Shown: positions 40,897 through 50,423 of the stretch, in pieces
Layout of the letters: the number at the start of each line of letters is the position of its first letter
Position numbering within the stretch: the first letter of the stretch is position 1
DNA from: Ravibacter sp964559125
GTDB taxonomy: Bacteria; Bacteroidota; Bacteroidia; Cytophagales; Spirosomataceae
Assembly (NCBI GenBank): GCA_964559125.1
Contig: CAZLGW010000002.1
Coordinates: 186,001-250,000 of the forward strand
Direction of reading: 5' to 3'
DNA: 64,000 nucleotides
Notes under the pieces: model-generated
What the model saw: the letters and a program-made list of their open reading frames with translations, nothing else
Databases searched by the model: none
What the model was told of the DNA's origin: nothing
Program-made: the position numbers and the translations under genes

Positions 40897-42249
40897 ATGC
40901 CACAGTTGAAAAGAATGTTTATGGTTTTGGCCGGATTGCTGACAATGCAGCATCTGCCGGCGCAAACACCTATTACTATGGGCGATGCGATTGAGTATGC
41001 GCTTAAGAACAGCGAAGTATTGAAGCAGGCGCAGCTGGACATCGAAAAGGGTGTTTACCAGGTAAAAGAAACACGTGCCAATGCGCTACCGCAGCTTTCT
41101 GCGACCAGTACGCTTACCAACAACCTCCTGGTACAGCAGTTTGTACTGCCGGCAGAGGCCTTCGGAGGTAAACCAGGTGAATTTATGGCCATTAAGGCCG
41201 GACAGACCTGGGGAGCGATGACCCAGGTGCAGCTTAGCCAGCAGATTTATAACCAGCAGGTTATGACCGGTCTGAAGGCGGCCAGGACTACCGAGGATTT
41301 TTACAGGATCTCGGAAGAGCTTGCTAAAGAAAATGTAATCCAGCAGGTTGCCGTCAATTATTACCAGGTGCAGATCTCGCGCCTTCAGATGAGCGTAATC
41401 GACGCAAACCTGCAGCGGGTCATCAAATTGGGTGAAATGATCACTGTCCAGTATGAGAACGGGCTGGCAAAAAAGATCGATGTAGACCGGGTCAAAGTAA
41501 ATAAGAGCAACCTGGAGGCCCAGAAGCTGCTGCTTGAAAACGCCATTGCCCAGCAGGAAAACCTCCTCAAGTATTATATGGGTATGCCTGTAATGGAACG
41601 GATCGTGCTATCTGACCCCGATTTGGGCGCGGAGCGGCTGCCGGAAGCGGTATCTGTTGCCGGCGACCATCTGAACATCGAGAATCTGCTGACCTACAGC
41701 GTACTGAAAAAGCAGGAAGACCTGCTGAGATTTCAGCGTGATGCCATTGCGGCCGAAGCTTATCCGACTCTTTCGTTGAGTGGGAATTATACGTATAACA
41801 CCCAGAGTAACCGTTTTAACCTCTATGGAAACAATGCGCTGAGCTACGACATGGCGGCAGTTACGCTCAATCTCAGGATCCCGATATTTGATGGTTTCTC
41901 CAGGAAAAGCAGGGTCAGGCAATCTGAAATTGCACGCCTTAACCTCCAGGAAGATATCAGGAAGACCTCCAATTCGCTCTACATGGCCAATGAGAATGCT
42001 AAGAGCCAGCTGGATAACAGTCTGAGGACGATCAGGACCCAAACGGCCAATAAGGAGTTGGCACGCGAAGTGTATGAGAGTGTGAGGAATAATTACAGGA
42101 ACGGCCTGGCAAACCTCACTGATCTCCTGAACGCCGAGGACGAACTGGTCAATGCGCAGAAGAGTTACAATGAAGCGCTGCTGCAATACCGGATAGCAGA
42201 GGTCGAGCTTTTGAAGTCAAACGGGAAAATCACTTCTATGTTGAACTAA
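40897..42249 (+). CDS. TolC-family outer membrane efflux protein
   Basis: Starting at the ATG 40897 the protein has 450 residues and a signal peptide (MPQLKRMFMVLAGLLTM, cut after LPAQ); the longer frame from 40720 would run through the hairpin element's end. Two OEP domains show the long coiled-coil pattern: 'TMGDAIEYALKNSEVLKQAQLDIEKG', 'QISRLQMSVIDANLQRV' and the C-terminal 'YESVRNNYRNGLANLTDLLNAEDELVNAQKSYNEALLQYRIAEVELL' pattern. It is the outer-membrane channel of the RND pump encoded next. Confidence 0.93.
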   Translation: MPQLKRMFMVLAGLLTMQHLPAQTPITMGDAIEYALKNSEVLKQAQLDIEKGVYQVKETRANALPQLSATSTLTNNLLVQQFVLPAEAFGGKPGEFMAIKAGQTWGAMTQVQLSQQIYNQQVMTGLKAARTTEDFYRISEELAKENVIQQVAVNYYQVQISRLQMSVIDANLQRVIKLGEMITVQYENGLAKKIDVDRVKVNKSNLEAQKLLLENAIAQQENLLKYYMGMPVMERIVLSDPDLGAERLPEAVSVAGDHLNIENLLTYSVLKKQEDLLRFQRDAIAAEAYPTLSLSGNYTYNTQSNRFNLYGNNALSYDMAAVTLNLRIPIFDGFSRKSRVRQSEIARLNLQEDIRKTSNSLYMANENAKSQLDNSLRTIRTQTANKELAREVYESVRNNYRNGLANLTDLLNAEDELVNAQKSYNEALLQYRIAEVELLKSNGKITSMLN

Positions 42250-42312
42250 CACCGTATTGTTTAAATAAATTACAGGAATCCAACTTTCAAAGAATTATAA
42301 AATCTTAAACAA

Positions 42313-43377
42313 ATGAAAAAGATAATCATTACTCTGGCAGTGCTCGTTGTCGCGGGAGCGGGGATCGCCAAAGTGTTGAGCGATAATAAAGCTGAAAACC
42401 AGGCAAGGATAGATGTGGTAAGCAAGGCGAGCGGGGTGGTGCCGGTGAAAATATTTACAGTCGGAAAGGAAACCGTCAAGCTGGATTTCGTTGCAAACGG
42501 GAACTTTATTCCCAACCAGGACCTGAAATTCATGTCGGAAGTCAGCGGGCGTATTACGTCTATTGCGGTCAGGGAAGGAAGCCGCGTCCAGAAAGGACAG
42601 GTCCTGGCGAAGGTAGAGGACAAATACCTGCTTCTCGACGTAAAGACAGCCAAAGATGCCGTTGAAAAGCTCAAGCTCGATAAGGAGCGTTTCGAAAACT
42701 CTCTGAGGACCGGCGGAGTTACCCAGGCACAGGTCGACGACCTCAGCCTCCAGTTGAGAAATGCCGAAAGCCGTCTTGAGCAGGCTCAGACCCGCCTGGC
42801 CGATGCCGTGATCACAGCTCCGATATCGGGTGTCATTAATAAAAAACATATCGAACTGGGCGCCTACGTGTCGCCGGGGACTGCTTTGTTTGACATTGTA
42901 GACGTATCGTCATTGAAGCTGCAGGTGGGTGTCGATGAAAAGCGCGTTGTGCTGCTTAAGCCAGGCAATAAGGTCGATATTACCGTACCTGTATTCCCCG
43001 ATAAGTCTTTTTCCGGTAATATTTCCTTTATAGCCTCTAAGTCTGACAAAGCCCTCAATTTCCCGGTGGAGATCAAAGTGAACAACGTGAAGGGCGACAT
43101 TGTAAAAGCGGGTATGTACGCTACGGCTACCTTCAGGTTTAACGAGGAAATGCCTGTGCTTTCAGTGCCGAGAACCGCATTTGTAGGGAGTGTAGGTACA
43201 CAGCAGGTTTATGTACTCGAAGATAACAATACAGTTGCGCTGCGTAAGGTGACGCCCGGAGGTGTTTTCGGCGACACGATAGAAATCCTTTCGGGTCTGG
43301 AGGAAGGAGACAAGGTAGTGGTATCGGGGCAGATCAACCTCAGCGATGGAAACGAGGTTGAAGTTATCAGGAATTAA
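42313..43377 (+). CDS. RND efflux periplasmic adaptor (membrane fusion protein)
   Basis: A 354-residue adaptor with an N-terminal membrane anchor (residues 4-20). The biotinyl-lipoyl half 'GRITSIAVREGSRVQKGQVLAKVED' lies near residue 77 and the hairpin about 100-155. The second lipoyl half contains 'VITAPISGVINKKHIELGAYVSPG' near 172, and a beta-barrel and membrane-proximal domain end in 'LEEGDKVVVSGQINLSDG'. It links the inner-membrane pump to TolC. No lipobox is seen. It is 63 nt after tolC and 15 nt before the pump gene. Confidence 0.94.
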   Translation: MKKIIITLAVLVVAGAGIAKVLSDNKAENQARIDVVSKASGVVPVKIFTVGKETVKLDFVANGNFIPNQDLKFMSEVSGRITSIAVREGSRVQKGQVLAKVEDKYLLLDVKTAKDAVEKLKLDKERFENSLRTGGVTQAQVDDLSLQLRNAESRLEQAQTRLADAVITAPISGVINKKHIELGAYVSPGTALFDIVDVSSLKLQVGVDEKRVVLLKPGNKVDITVPVFPDKSFSGNISFIASKSDKALNFPVEIKVNNVKGDIVKAGMYATATFRFNEEMPVLSVPRTAFVGSVGTQQVYVLEDNNTVALRKVTPGGVFGDTIEILSGLEEGDKVVVSGQINLSDGNEVEVIRN

Positions 43378-43392
43378 TAGCCTAACATCAAC

Positions 43393-46300
43393 ATGAAAAT
43401 TACAGAAATATCGATAAAACGACCGTCTATCGTGATCGTGGTGTTTACCGCGCTTACGCTGTTCGGTATCATCAGCTACCTTTCGCTTAACTACGAGCTA
43501 TTGCCCAAGTTCTCGCCGGCGGTGGTATCGGTCAGTACGGTTTACCCGGGAGCATCGCCAAGCGAAGTGGAGAATACGGTTACCAAAAAGATTGAAGATG
43601 CGGTGGCTTCAATGGAAAACATCAAAAAGATTGATGCAACTTCCTACGAAAGTTTGTCCGTCATTATCATTACGCTTACATCCAACGCGGATGTCGACCT
43701 GTCGGTCAATGACGCCCAACGGAAAATCAACGCCATCCTGTCGGAGCTTCCCGACGATGCGAAGACGCCCTCGCTGAATAAATTCTCGCTTGACGACCTG
43801 CCCATTATGACGCTATCGGCCACTTCAAAGCTGGGCGATGCAGAGTTTTTCGACCTGATGGACAAAAGGATACAGCCCATGCTCTCGCGTGTAAACGGCG
43901 TGGCGCAGGTAAACCTGATAGGAGGGGAAGAACGGGAGATACAGGTCAACCTGAATGCCGACAAGCTGGAGGCTTACAACCTTTCCATCCTGCAGGTTCA
44001 GCAACAGATACTGGGATCCAACCTGGATTTTCCGACGGGCAGTGTGAAGTCCGAAAACCAGGATATCCTGGTAAGGCTGGCGGGTAAATATAAAAGTGTT
44101 GAAGAGCTCGGCGACCTGGTAGTTGCACAGGAAGCCGGCGGCGCTCAGGTAAGGCTACGCGATATAGCCGAGGTGCTCGATACCCAGAAAGACGTCGAGA
44201 AGATCGCCAGGGTCGATCAGACCAATGCGATTGCCGTACAGATATTGAAGCAGTCGGATGCCAACGCGGTGGAAGTGAGCCGGGCTACAAAGGCTATCCT
44301 GGAAAAGATCCATAGCGAATATGCATCTGCGGGCCTTGAGATCAAAATCGCCAACGACACAACGGAATATACCCTCGCATCGGCCAATGCCGTTATTTTC
44401 GACCTTGTGATCGCGATCCTGCTTGTGGCGGTGATCATGCTATTCTTCCTGCACAGCCTGAGAAACTCCCTGATCGTTATGATTGCGATACCGGTGTCGC
44501 TGGTCGCCACTTTTATAGGTATGTCGCTGCTCGGGTTTTCTCTCAACCTGATGTCCCTTCTGGGCCTTTCGCTTGTAGTAGGTATCCTGGTAGACGACGC
44601 GATAGTGGTGATTGAGAATATCTACCGGCACATGGAGATGGGCAAGAATAAAGTACGGGCTTCCCTCGATGGGGCAAAGGAAATAGGCTTTACGGTTCTC
44701 TCCATAACCCTGGTTATTGTGGTAGTATTTCTCCCGATAGCGCTGAGTACCGGGATGGTGTCGGATATCCTCCGGGAATTCTGTATGGTAGTCGTGATCG
44801 CGGTGTTGCTCAGCTTACTGACTTCTTTCACCATCGTTCCTCTGATGACTTCCCGGTTCGGTAAGCTGGAGCATGTGCAGGGCGACAACGCGATGGGAAG
44901 GTTTATCCTTTGGTTTGAGGGGATGCTGAAGAAGTTCACCAACTGGATATCCGGCTTGCTGGAATGGAGCCTGGATCATAAGGCTATAACGATTATCGTT
45001 GTGGCGGCGCTTTTCTTCGGGTCGTTCGGCCTGATCACCGGGAAGTATATCGGGGCCGAATTTATTGCCCAGGGAGACAGGGGTGAGTTCCTGGTACAGA
45101 TCGAATTGCCCCGCGATGTGAGTATTGAGCAGACCAACCACGTAACGCGCCGGATAGAGGAGTTCCTGACAACCAAGCCCGAAGTGGTTTCAACCATTGC
45201 TACCGTAGGCCAGTCGAGCGAAGGGATGGGGGCCAGCCGTTCAACTGCCTATAAATCGGAGATTTCGGTGAAGCTGGTAGACAGCAAGCTGAGGGCCGAC
45301 CGTTCGGACGTTTACGCAGCGAAGCTTAAAATAGAACTTGAAAATGAGATTGTAGGAGCCAAGTTCAAAACCGTTCCGGTCAGTATTATGGGAACGGCTT
45401 CGAATGCGCCTATAGAAATGGTGATCATCGGATCGAACCTCGACAGTATTGATGTCTATGCCAATACGGTAATGGAGACATTGAAGAAAGTGCCGGGAGC
45501 TTCTGAAGTTAAGTTGTCGGCGGAAAGCGGGAATCCCGAGATTACCGTAGAGGTTGACAGGGATAAAATGACTGCCCTGGGGCTGAATCTTCAAACCGTA
45601 GGGGCAACCATGCAGACCGCCTTTAACGGTAATACGAACGGGAAATACCGCCAGGGGGAATACGAATACGATATTAATATCAGGTTTGATAATTATAATA
45701 GGAAGAACGTAAAAGACGTGTCCGATATCAGGTTTACCAACGATAAAGGTGAGCTGGTCATGTTGTCACAATTCGCGCAGATAAGAGAAAGCTCAGGGCC
45801 AAGCCAGTTGGAGCGCCGCGACAAGAGCACAGCGGTGAAAGTGAGGTCACAGGCGCTCGGGCGTCCGTCTTCAGCTATCATCCAGGACCTTGAAGCGGAT
45901 CTGCAAGATGTCCATATGCCGGTAGGAGTGAGCTATATATGGGGAGGAGACATGGAAAACCAGAGCGAAGGGTTCGGTACGCTGGGTATCGCGCTCATCC
46001 TGTCGGTATTGTTGGTATACTTTATCATGGTGGCGCTGTATGATAGTTTTGTCCACCCGTTTGTGGTGCTCTTCTCCATTCCGCTGTCAGTGATAGGAGC
46101 CCTGTTAGCGCTGGCGCTTACCAACAATACGCTCAACATTTTTACCATTCTCGGGTTGATCATGCTGATCGGTCTGGTGGCGAAAAACGCTATTATCCTT
46201 GTCGATTTTACCAACCAGCTCAAGGCGGAAGGTAAATCCACGCGCGAGTCGCTGATCCTGGCCAACCACGCCCGTCTGAGGCCTATCCTGATGACCACGT

Positions 46301-46548
46301 TGGCCATGGTGTTTGGTATGCTGCCCATCGCGCTGGCTTCCGGAGCAGGCGCCGACTGGAAAAACGGTCTTGCCTGGGTTATCATAGGGGGGCTGATCAG
46401 TTCGTTGTTCCTGACGCTGATCGTAGTGCCTGTGGTTTACCAGATGTTCGACAGCCTGCTCAACCGCCTGGGTCTGAACAAGGAACCCATGCCGATCGAT
46501 GAACTGATGGTCGAGGAGTACGAGCACGTAGAAGTTAAGGAGTATTGA
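43393..46548 (+). CDS. RND-family efflux permease
   Basis: A 1051-residue inner-membrane proton-driven pump of the AcrB/MexB (HAE1) type. It shows a first TM helix at about residues 12-31, a porter domain with 'YPGASPSEVENTVTKKIEDAV' near 54, TM block 'LLGLSLVVGILVDDAIVVIENIYRHME' near 393 containing the Asp pair of the proton relay, and a second porter half. The C-terminal TM block includes 'LIGLVAKNAIILVDFTNQ'. The substrates cannot be deduced. It ends the operon at a terminator. Confidence 0.96.
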   Translation: MKITEISIKRPSIVIVVFTALTLFGIISYLSLNYELLPKFSPAVVSVSTVYPGASPSEVENTVTKKIEDAVASMENIKKIDATSYESLSVIIITLTSNADVDLSVNDAQRKINAILSELPDDAKTPSLNKFSLDDLPIMTLSATSKLGDAEFFDLMDKRIQPMLSRVNGVAQVNLIGGEEREIQVNLNADKLEAYNLSILQVQQQILGSNLDFPTGSVKSENQDILVRLAGKYKSVEELGDLVVAQEAGGAQVRLRDIAEVLDTQKDVEKIARVDQTNAIAVQILKQSDANAVEVSRATKAILEKIHSEYASAGLEIKIANDTTEYTLASANAVIFDLVIAILLVAVIMLFFLHSLRNSLIVMIAIPVSLVATFIGMSLLGFSLNLMSLLGLSLVVGILVDDAIVVIENIYRHMEMGKNKVRASLDGAKEIGFTVLSITLVIVVVFLPIALSTGMVSDILREFCMVVVIAVLLSLLTSFTIVPLMTSRFGKLEHVQGDNAMGRFILWFEGMLKKFTNWISGLLEWSLDHKAITIIVVAALFFGSFGLITGKYIGAEFIAQGDRGEFLVQIELPRDVSIEQTNHVTRRIEEFLTTKPEVVSTIATVGQSSEGMGASRSTAYKSEISVKLVDSKLRADRSDVYAAKLKIELENEIVGAKFKTVPVSIMGTASNAPIEMVIIGSNLDSIDVYANTVMETLKKVPGASEVKLSAESGNPEITVEVDRDKMTALGLNLQTVGATMQTAFNGNTNGKYRQGEYEYDINIRFDNYNRKNVKDVSDIRFTNDKGELVMLSQFAQIRESSGPSQLERRDKSTAVKVRSQALGRPSSAIIQDLEADLQDVHMPVGVSYIWGGDMENQSEGFGTLGIALILSVLLVYFIMVALYDSFVHPFVVLFSIPLSVIGALLALALTNNTLNIFTILGLIMLIGLVAKNAIILVDFTNQLKAEGKSTRESLILANHARLRPILMTTLAMVFGMLPIALASGAGADWKNGLAWVIIGGLISSLFLTLIVVPVVYQMFDSLLNRLGLNKEPMPIDELMVEEYEHVEVKEY

Positions 46549-46566
46549 TTGTGGTGTATATATAGT

Positions 46567-46610
46567 CAGAGCCGGCGGCCCGTACATGCGGTCGCCGGCT
46601 TTTGACTTTT
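46567..46610 (+). terminator. Terminator after the RND operon
   Basis: AGCCGGCG (46570-46577) pairs with CGCCGGCT (46593-46600), extended inward by three pairs including a G-T, followed by TTTGACTTTT. It may also serve the convergent rpe gene. Confidence 0.75.
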
Positions 46611-46623
46611 ATAGCGGTTATGA

Positions 46624-47280
46624 TCAGGGAGTAGTGGTGATTTTCAAACGATTGATCACCTCACCGGGATCTGGTGCATTGAATACAAAGCTTCCGGCGA
46701 TCAGTATATCGGCTCCTGTTTCTGAGAGCCGTGCGGCGTTTTCTGCGGTTACACCCCCGTCGATACCGATCGTAAATCCGAGCCCGGCCTCCCTTCTCAT
46801 GGCATCCAGCCGTGCGATCTTCGAGTAGGTGTTTTCGATAAATTTCTGTCCGCCGAAACCCGGGTTAACCGACATGAGCAATACGGTATCTACTTCGGGG
46901 AGTATATCAGTCAGCAATTCCACAGGTGTATGCGGATTCACGGCTACGCCGGCGGCGGCCCCCAGCTCCCTGATGCTCTGAATGGATCGGTGCAGGTTTG
47001 GGCACGTCTCCAGGTGGATAGTCAGGCGGGCTGCTCCTGCCTCGCGGAACCGTGCCAGGTATTTTTCCGGTTCCACTATCATCAGGTGAACGTCCAGAGG
47101 CTTGGTCGCATGCCGGGCAATTGCTTCGCAAACGGGCAGTCCGAACGAAATGTTAGGGACAAACCTGCCGTCCATCACGTCAACATGGATCAGGTCGGCA
47201 TTGCTCCGGTTGATCATTTCGACGTCGCGCTGTAGATTCGCAAAATCAGCAGACAGTATGGAAGGTGCGATTAAAGCCAT
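46624..47280 (-). CDS. rpe: Ribulose-phosphate 3-epimerase
   Basis: A 218-residue TIM-barrel epimerase interconverting ribulose-5-phosphate and xylulose-5-phosphate in the pentose phosphate pathway. Signatures: 'IAPSILSADFANL' at the N-terminus, 'LIHVDVMDGRFVPNISFG' near residue 31 with metal ligands, 'PLDVHLMI' near 62, 'LLMSVNPGFGGQKFI' near 136, and 'IGIDGGVTAENAARLSETGADILIAGS' near 171. The length is canonical. Confidence 0.97.
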   Translation of the reverse strand: MALIAPSILSADFANLQRDVEMINRSNADLIHVDVMDGRFVPNISFGLPVCEAIARHATKPLDVHLMIVEPEKYLARFREAGAARLTIHLETCPNLHRSIQSIRELGAAAGVAVNPHTPVELLTDILPEVDTVLLMSVNPGFGGQKFIENTYSKIARLDAMRREAGLGFTIGIDGGVTAENAARLSETGADILIAGSFVFNAPDPGEVINRLKITTTP

Positions 47281-47313
47281 AGCCGGGATAGAAGATAAAA
47301 ACGATTATTGAGG

Positions 47314-47321
47314 CAAAGGTA
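47314..47321 (-). promoter_or_regulatory. Candidate -7 box for rpe
   Basis: On the minus strand TACCTTTG matches TAnnTTTG, 33 nt upstream of the rpe start codon. The upstream TTG element is not clear. Confidence 0.4.
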
Positions 47322-47369
47322 AGGCAATATTTAAACTTATCTTTACAGCCGAGGTATAAAACCAGCGAC

Positions 47370-49463
47370 ATGACACCCGTACAGCAACAGATAAACGAGC
47401 TTACCGATAGGCTGAATTATTATAACGACCGGTATTACCAGGATAGCGTTTCCGAGATTTCCGACCAGGAATTCGATACACTTTTAAAGCTGCTGGGAGA
47501 TCTTGAAAAAGCACATCCGGAGTTCAGAAGGGACGATTCTCCGACCCAGCGGGTAGGAGGTACCATCAGCAAGAGCTTCGAGACTATCTACCATCGTTAT
47601 CCTATGTTGTCGCTCGACAATACCTATAGCGAGGATGAACTGCGCCAGTTCGATACCCGGGTAAAGAAGGCATTGGGCGAAGAAGAATATGAATACGTCT
47701 GCGAGCTGAAGTTTGACGGGATCTCGCTGAGCTTTACCTATGAAAACGGCGTATTGAAAAGAGGAGTTACCAGGGGAGACGGCAGGAGAGGGGACGATAT
47801 TACGCACAATATCAAAACGATCAGGAGTCTGCCGCTACGCATCAGGAGCGTAGATGTACCGCCGGTGTTCGAGGTGCGCGGAGAGGGTTTCATGCCTTTG
47901 TCGTCTTTTCAGAAGCTGAATGCAGACCTGGAAGAGATGGGCGAGCAGACATACGCCAACCCGAGGAATGCGGCTTCAGGAGCCTTTAAGCTCCAGGATT
48001 CTTCAGAGACGGCTCGGAGGAACCTCGATTGTTACATCTATTCTTTCCTGAGCGACTACGATTTTTTCCAGACCCATGAAAGCAGTCTTGCCGGTCTTAA
48101 AAAAATGGGTTTCAACGTATCGCCCGGATGGCGGAGATGCAGCGACATAGAAGAGGCTATTCTCTACATCAGGGAATGGCAGGAAAAGCGTTTTGAGCTG
48201 CCCCTGGCAACAGATGGTATTGTTATCAAGGTCAATTCTTACAGCCAGCAGCAGGAACTGGGAGCAACGGCCAAAAGCCCGAGGTGGGCCATTTCTTTCA
48301 AATACCAGGCAGAGAATAAGCCGGCGGTTCTGAGAAAGGTATCCTACCAGGTCGGTCGTACCGGCGCAGTCACACCCGTAGCCAATCTGTGTGCGATAGA
48401 GGAGCGTGACCTGCCTTACGACAAAGTGAAAGGAGTGCACCTTTCCGGAACCAGGGTAAGACGGGCCACCCTGCACAATGCCAATGAGCTTGAAAGGCTG
48501 GGTTTAAGAACAGGGGATGTAGTGTTCGTTGAAAAAAGTGGGGAGATCATCCCCAAAGTTACCGGTGTGGATGTAGCCCAAAGGGATTTTTTCCTTACCG
48601 AGCCGGTCACTTTTCCCTCAAACTGTCCGGAGTGCGGTGCGGAACTGATACGCCGGGAAGGTGAAGCTGCCTGGTATTGCCCCGACGAACGCGGGTGTCC
48701 GCCCCAGATAAAGGGTAGGATAGAGCACTTTATCCACCGGAAAGCCATGAATATCGAGAGCCTGGGCGAAGGGAAGATTGAGCTCCTTTTCGATAAAGGC
48801 CTTGTCAGGAGTCCGGCCGATCTTTACGATCTCACCTATGATCAGTTGCTTGGATTGGAAAAAAACATCCTGAACGAAGAAACCGGGAAATCCAAGAAAA
48901 TAAGTTTCAGGGAAAAGACGGTCGACAATATATTAAAAGGAATAGAACAGTCGAAAACCGTAACGTTCAGGAGCCTGCTTTTTGCGCTCGGGATCCGTTT
49001 TGTAGGGGCAACCGTTGCCGAAAAGCTGGCGGCCTATTTCGGTACGATGGAAGCTCTTCAGTCGGCTTCCTACGACCAGCTCATCGGGGTACCTGAGATC
49101 GGCGACAAGATCGCGCTGAGCCTGAAGGCTTATTTTGAAGATGTGTACAACCAGGAGGAAATCGCCCGCCTGAAAGCAGCCGGGTTGAAATTTGAAAGCG
49201 ACGAGAAGCCTCCCGAAATAGAAAGTGACGTGCTTGCGGGGAAAACGTTCGTGATTTCAGGAGTGTTCCAAAACTATGACCGCGACGAGCTGAAGCTGAA
49301 AATAGAAGCAAACGGAGGGAAAGTGCTCAGCGGGGTTTCGGGTAAGCTCAACTACCTGCTGGCCGGCGACAACATGGGGCCTTCCAAGCTCGAGAAGGCG
49401 CAGAAACTGGGTGTCACCATCATTTCGGAAGAGGAATTTACGGGAATGTTATCCGGGGCATAG
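47370..49463 (+). CDS. ligA: NAD-dependent DNA ligase
   Basis: A 697-residue LigA that seals nicks in replication and repair. It contains the Ia domain (about 1-65, 'YNDRYYQDSVSEISDQEFD'), the adenylation domain with active-site Lys in 'CELKFDGISLSF' near residue 113, and 'ANPRNAASGAFKLQD'. An OB fold and a Zn finger follow ('CPECGAELIRREGEAAWYCPDERGC' pattern near 416), then four HhH motifs including 'LGIRFVGATVAEKLA'. The C-terminal BRCT domain starts 'LAGKTFVISGVF' near 623. All domains are complete. Confidence 0.97.
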   Translation: MTPVQQQINELTDRLNYYNDRYYQDSVSEISDQEFDTLLKLLGDLEKAHPEFRRDDSPTQRVGGTISKSFETIYHRYPMLSLDNTYSEDELRQFDTRVKKALGEEEYEYVCELKFDGISLSFTYENGVLKRGVTRGDGRRGDDITHNIKTIRSLPLRIRSVDVPPVFEVRGEGFMPLSSFQKLNADLEEMGEQTYANPRNAASGAFKLQDSSETARRNLDCYIYSFLSDYDFFQTHESSLAGLKKMGFNVSPGWRRCSDIEEAILYIREWQEKRFELPLATDGIVIKVNSYSQQQELGATAKSPRWAISFKYQAENKPAVLRKVSYQVGRTGAVTPVANLCAIEERDLPYDKVKGVHLSGTRVRRATLHNANELERLGLRTGDVVFVEKSGEIIPKVTGVDVAQRDFFLTEPVTFPSNCPECGAELIRREGEAAWYCPDERGCPPQIKGRIEHFIHRKAMNIESLGEGKIELLFDKGLVRSPADLYDLTYDQLLGLEKNILNEETGKSKKISFREKTVDNILKGIEQSKTVTFRSLLFALGIRFVGATVAEKLAAYFGTMEALQSASYDQLIGVPEIGDKIALSLKAYFEDVYNQEEIARLKAAGLKFESDEKPPEIESDVLAGKTFVISGVFQNYDRDELKLKIEANGGKVLSGVSGKLNYLLAGDNMGPSKLEKAQKLGVTIISEEEFTGMLSGA

Positions 49464-49483
49464 CGAAAGTACACGAAGCTCCT

Positions 49484-49491
49484 TACATTTG
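49484..49491 (+). promoter_or_regulatory. Candidate -7 box for dapA
   Basis: TACATTTG matches TAnnTTTG in the gap between ligA and dapA, 36 nt before the dapA ATG at 49528. No clear TTG is present upstream. Confidence 0.4.
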
Positions 49492-49527
49492 CGGTTTATT
49501 CGAAAAAACGAACATATACCATTCATA

Positions 49528-50421
49528 ATGTCAGTTGATCAGCGATTTAAAGGCGTAGGAGTAGCAGTTGTTACCCCTTTTAACGAGCAGCACGAAATAG
49601 ACTACGATGCGTATGTCAGGCTTCTCGGGTTCCTTAGTGAAGGAGGTGTAGACTATTTTGTAGTACAGGGTACTACAGGCGAGTCTCCGACCGTTACTGC
49701 TTCCGAAAAGAAACGCCTGCTGGAACTGGCCAAGCAAAACAATCCCAAAAAGCTCCCGATAGTATACGGGATCGGCGGCAATGACACCCGGTCGGTGCTC
49801 GAGGCGATAGCCCAGGCGGACCTGGACGGTGTAGATGCGCTTTTATCTGTGGCGCCGTACTATAACAAACCTCCGCAGGCCGGGTTGGTGGCTCATTTTA
49901 CGGCTATTGCCGACGCATCTCCCTTGCCGGTCATTCTGTACAACGTACCCGGCAGGACGGTAGTATCTTTATCGCTCGACACCGTGTTGAAGCTGGCGGA
50001 GCACCCCAACATCATCGGTATCAAGGATGCTACCAGCAGCCTCGAGTTTGCCATGCAGCTTGCCTGGAAAGCGCCGAAAGACTTTTTGCTCCTTTCGGGC
50101 GATGATAATCTCGTTACCCCTATGATCAGCGTAGGCTGGCATGGTGTTATTTCCGTCATAGCCAATGCTTTTCCGAAGGAGTTCGGAGCCATGACCTGGC
50201 ACGCGCTCGAAGGTCGTTTTGCAGAGGCCTCCCGGATCCAGTATTCCTTCATAGATTTCGATACGCTTCTTTACGTAGAATCCAATCCGGTAGGCATCAA
50301 AAAATGCCTGGAGATCAAGGGGTTGACCTCCCCGGAGGTACGTCTTCCACTCGTAAAGGCTACCGATGCGCTTGGCGAAAAGCTTAAGGCGGCTATGCTG
50401 AGAGAAGGATTTATCAGCTAG
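49528..50421 (+). CDS. dapA: 4-hydroxy-tetrahydrodipicolinate synthase
   Basis: A 297-residue class I aldolase-type enzyme that condenses pyruvate with aspartate semialdehyde in lysine and diaminopimelate synthesis. The ATG at 49528 gives the standard N-terminus 'VGVAVVTPFN'. Motifs are 'VVQGTTGESPTVTASEKKRL' near residue 40, 'DALLSVAPYYNKPPQAGL' near 98, catalytic Tyr in 'ILYNVPGRT' near 135, and the Schiff-base Lys in 'IIGIKDATSS' near 163. The frame is open further upstream into ligA, but that extension is not credible. Confidence 0.96.
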   Translation: MSVDQRFKGVGVAVVTPFNEQHEIDYDAYVRLLGFLSEGGVDYFVVQGTTGESPTVTASEKKRLLELAKQNNPKKLPIVYGIGGNDTRSVLEAIAQADLDGVDALLSVAPYYNKPPQAGLVAHFTAIADASPLPVILYNVPGRTVVSLSLDTVLKLAEHPNIIGIKDATSSLEFAMQLAWKAPKDFLLLSGDDNLVTPMISVGWHGVISVIANAFPKEFGAMTWHALEGRFAEASRIQYSFIDFDTLLYVESNPVGIKKCLEIKGLTSPEVRLPLVKATDALGEKLKAAMLREGFIS

Positions 50422-50423
50422 GA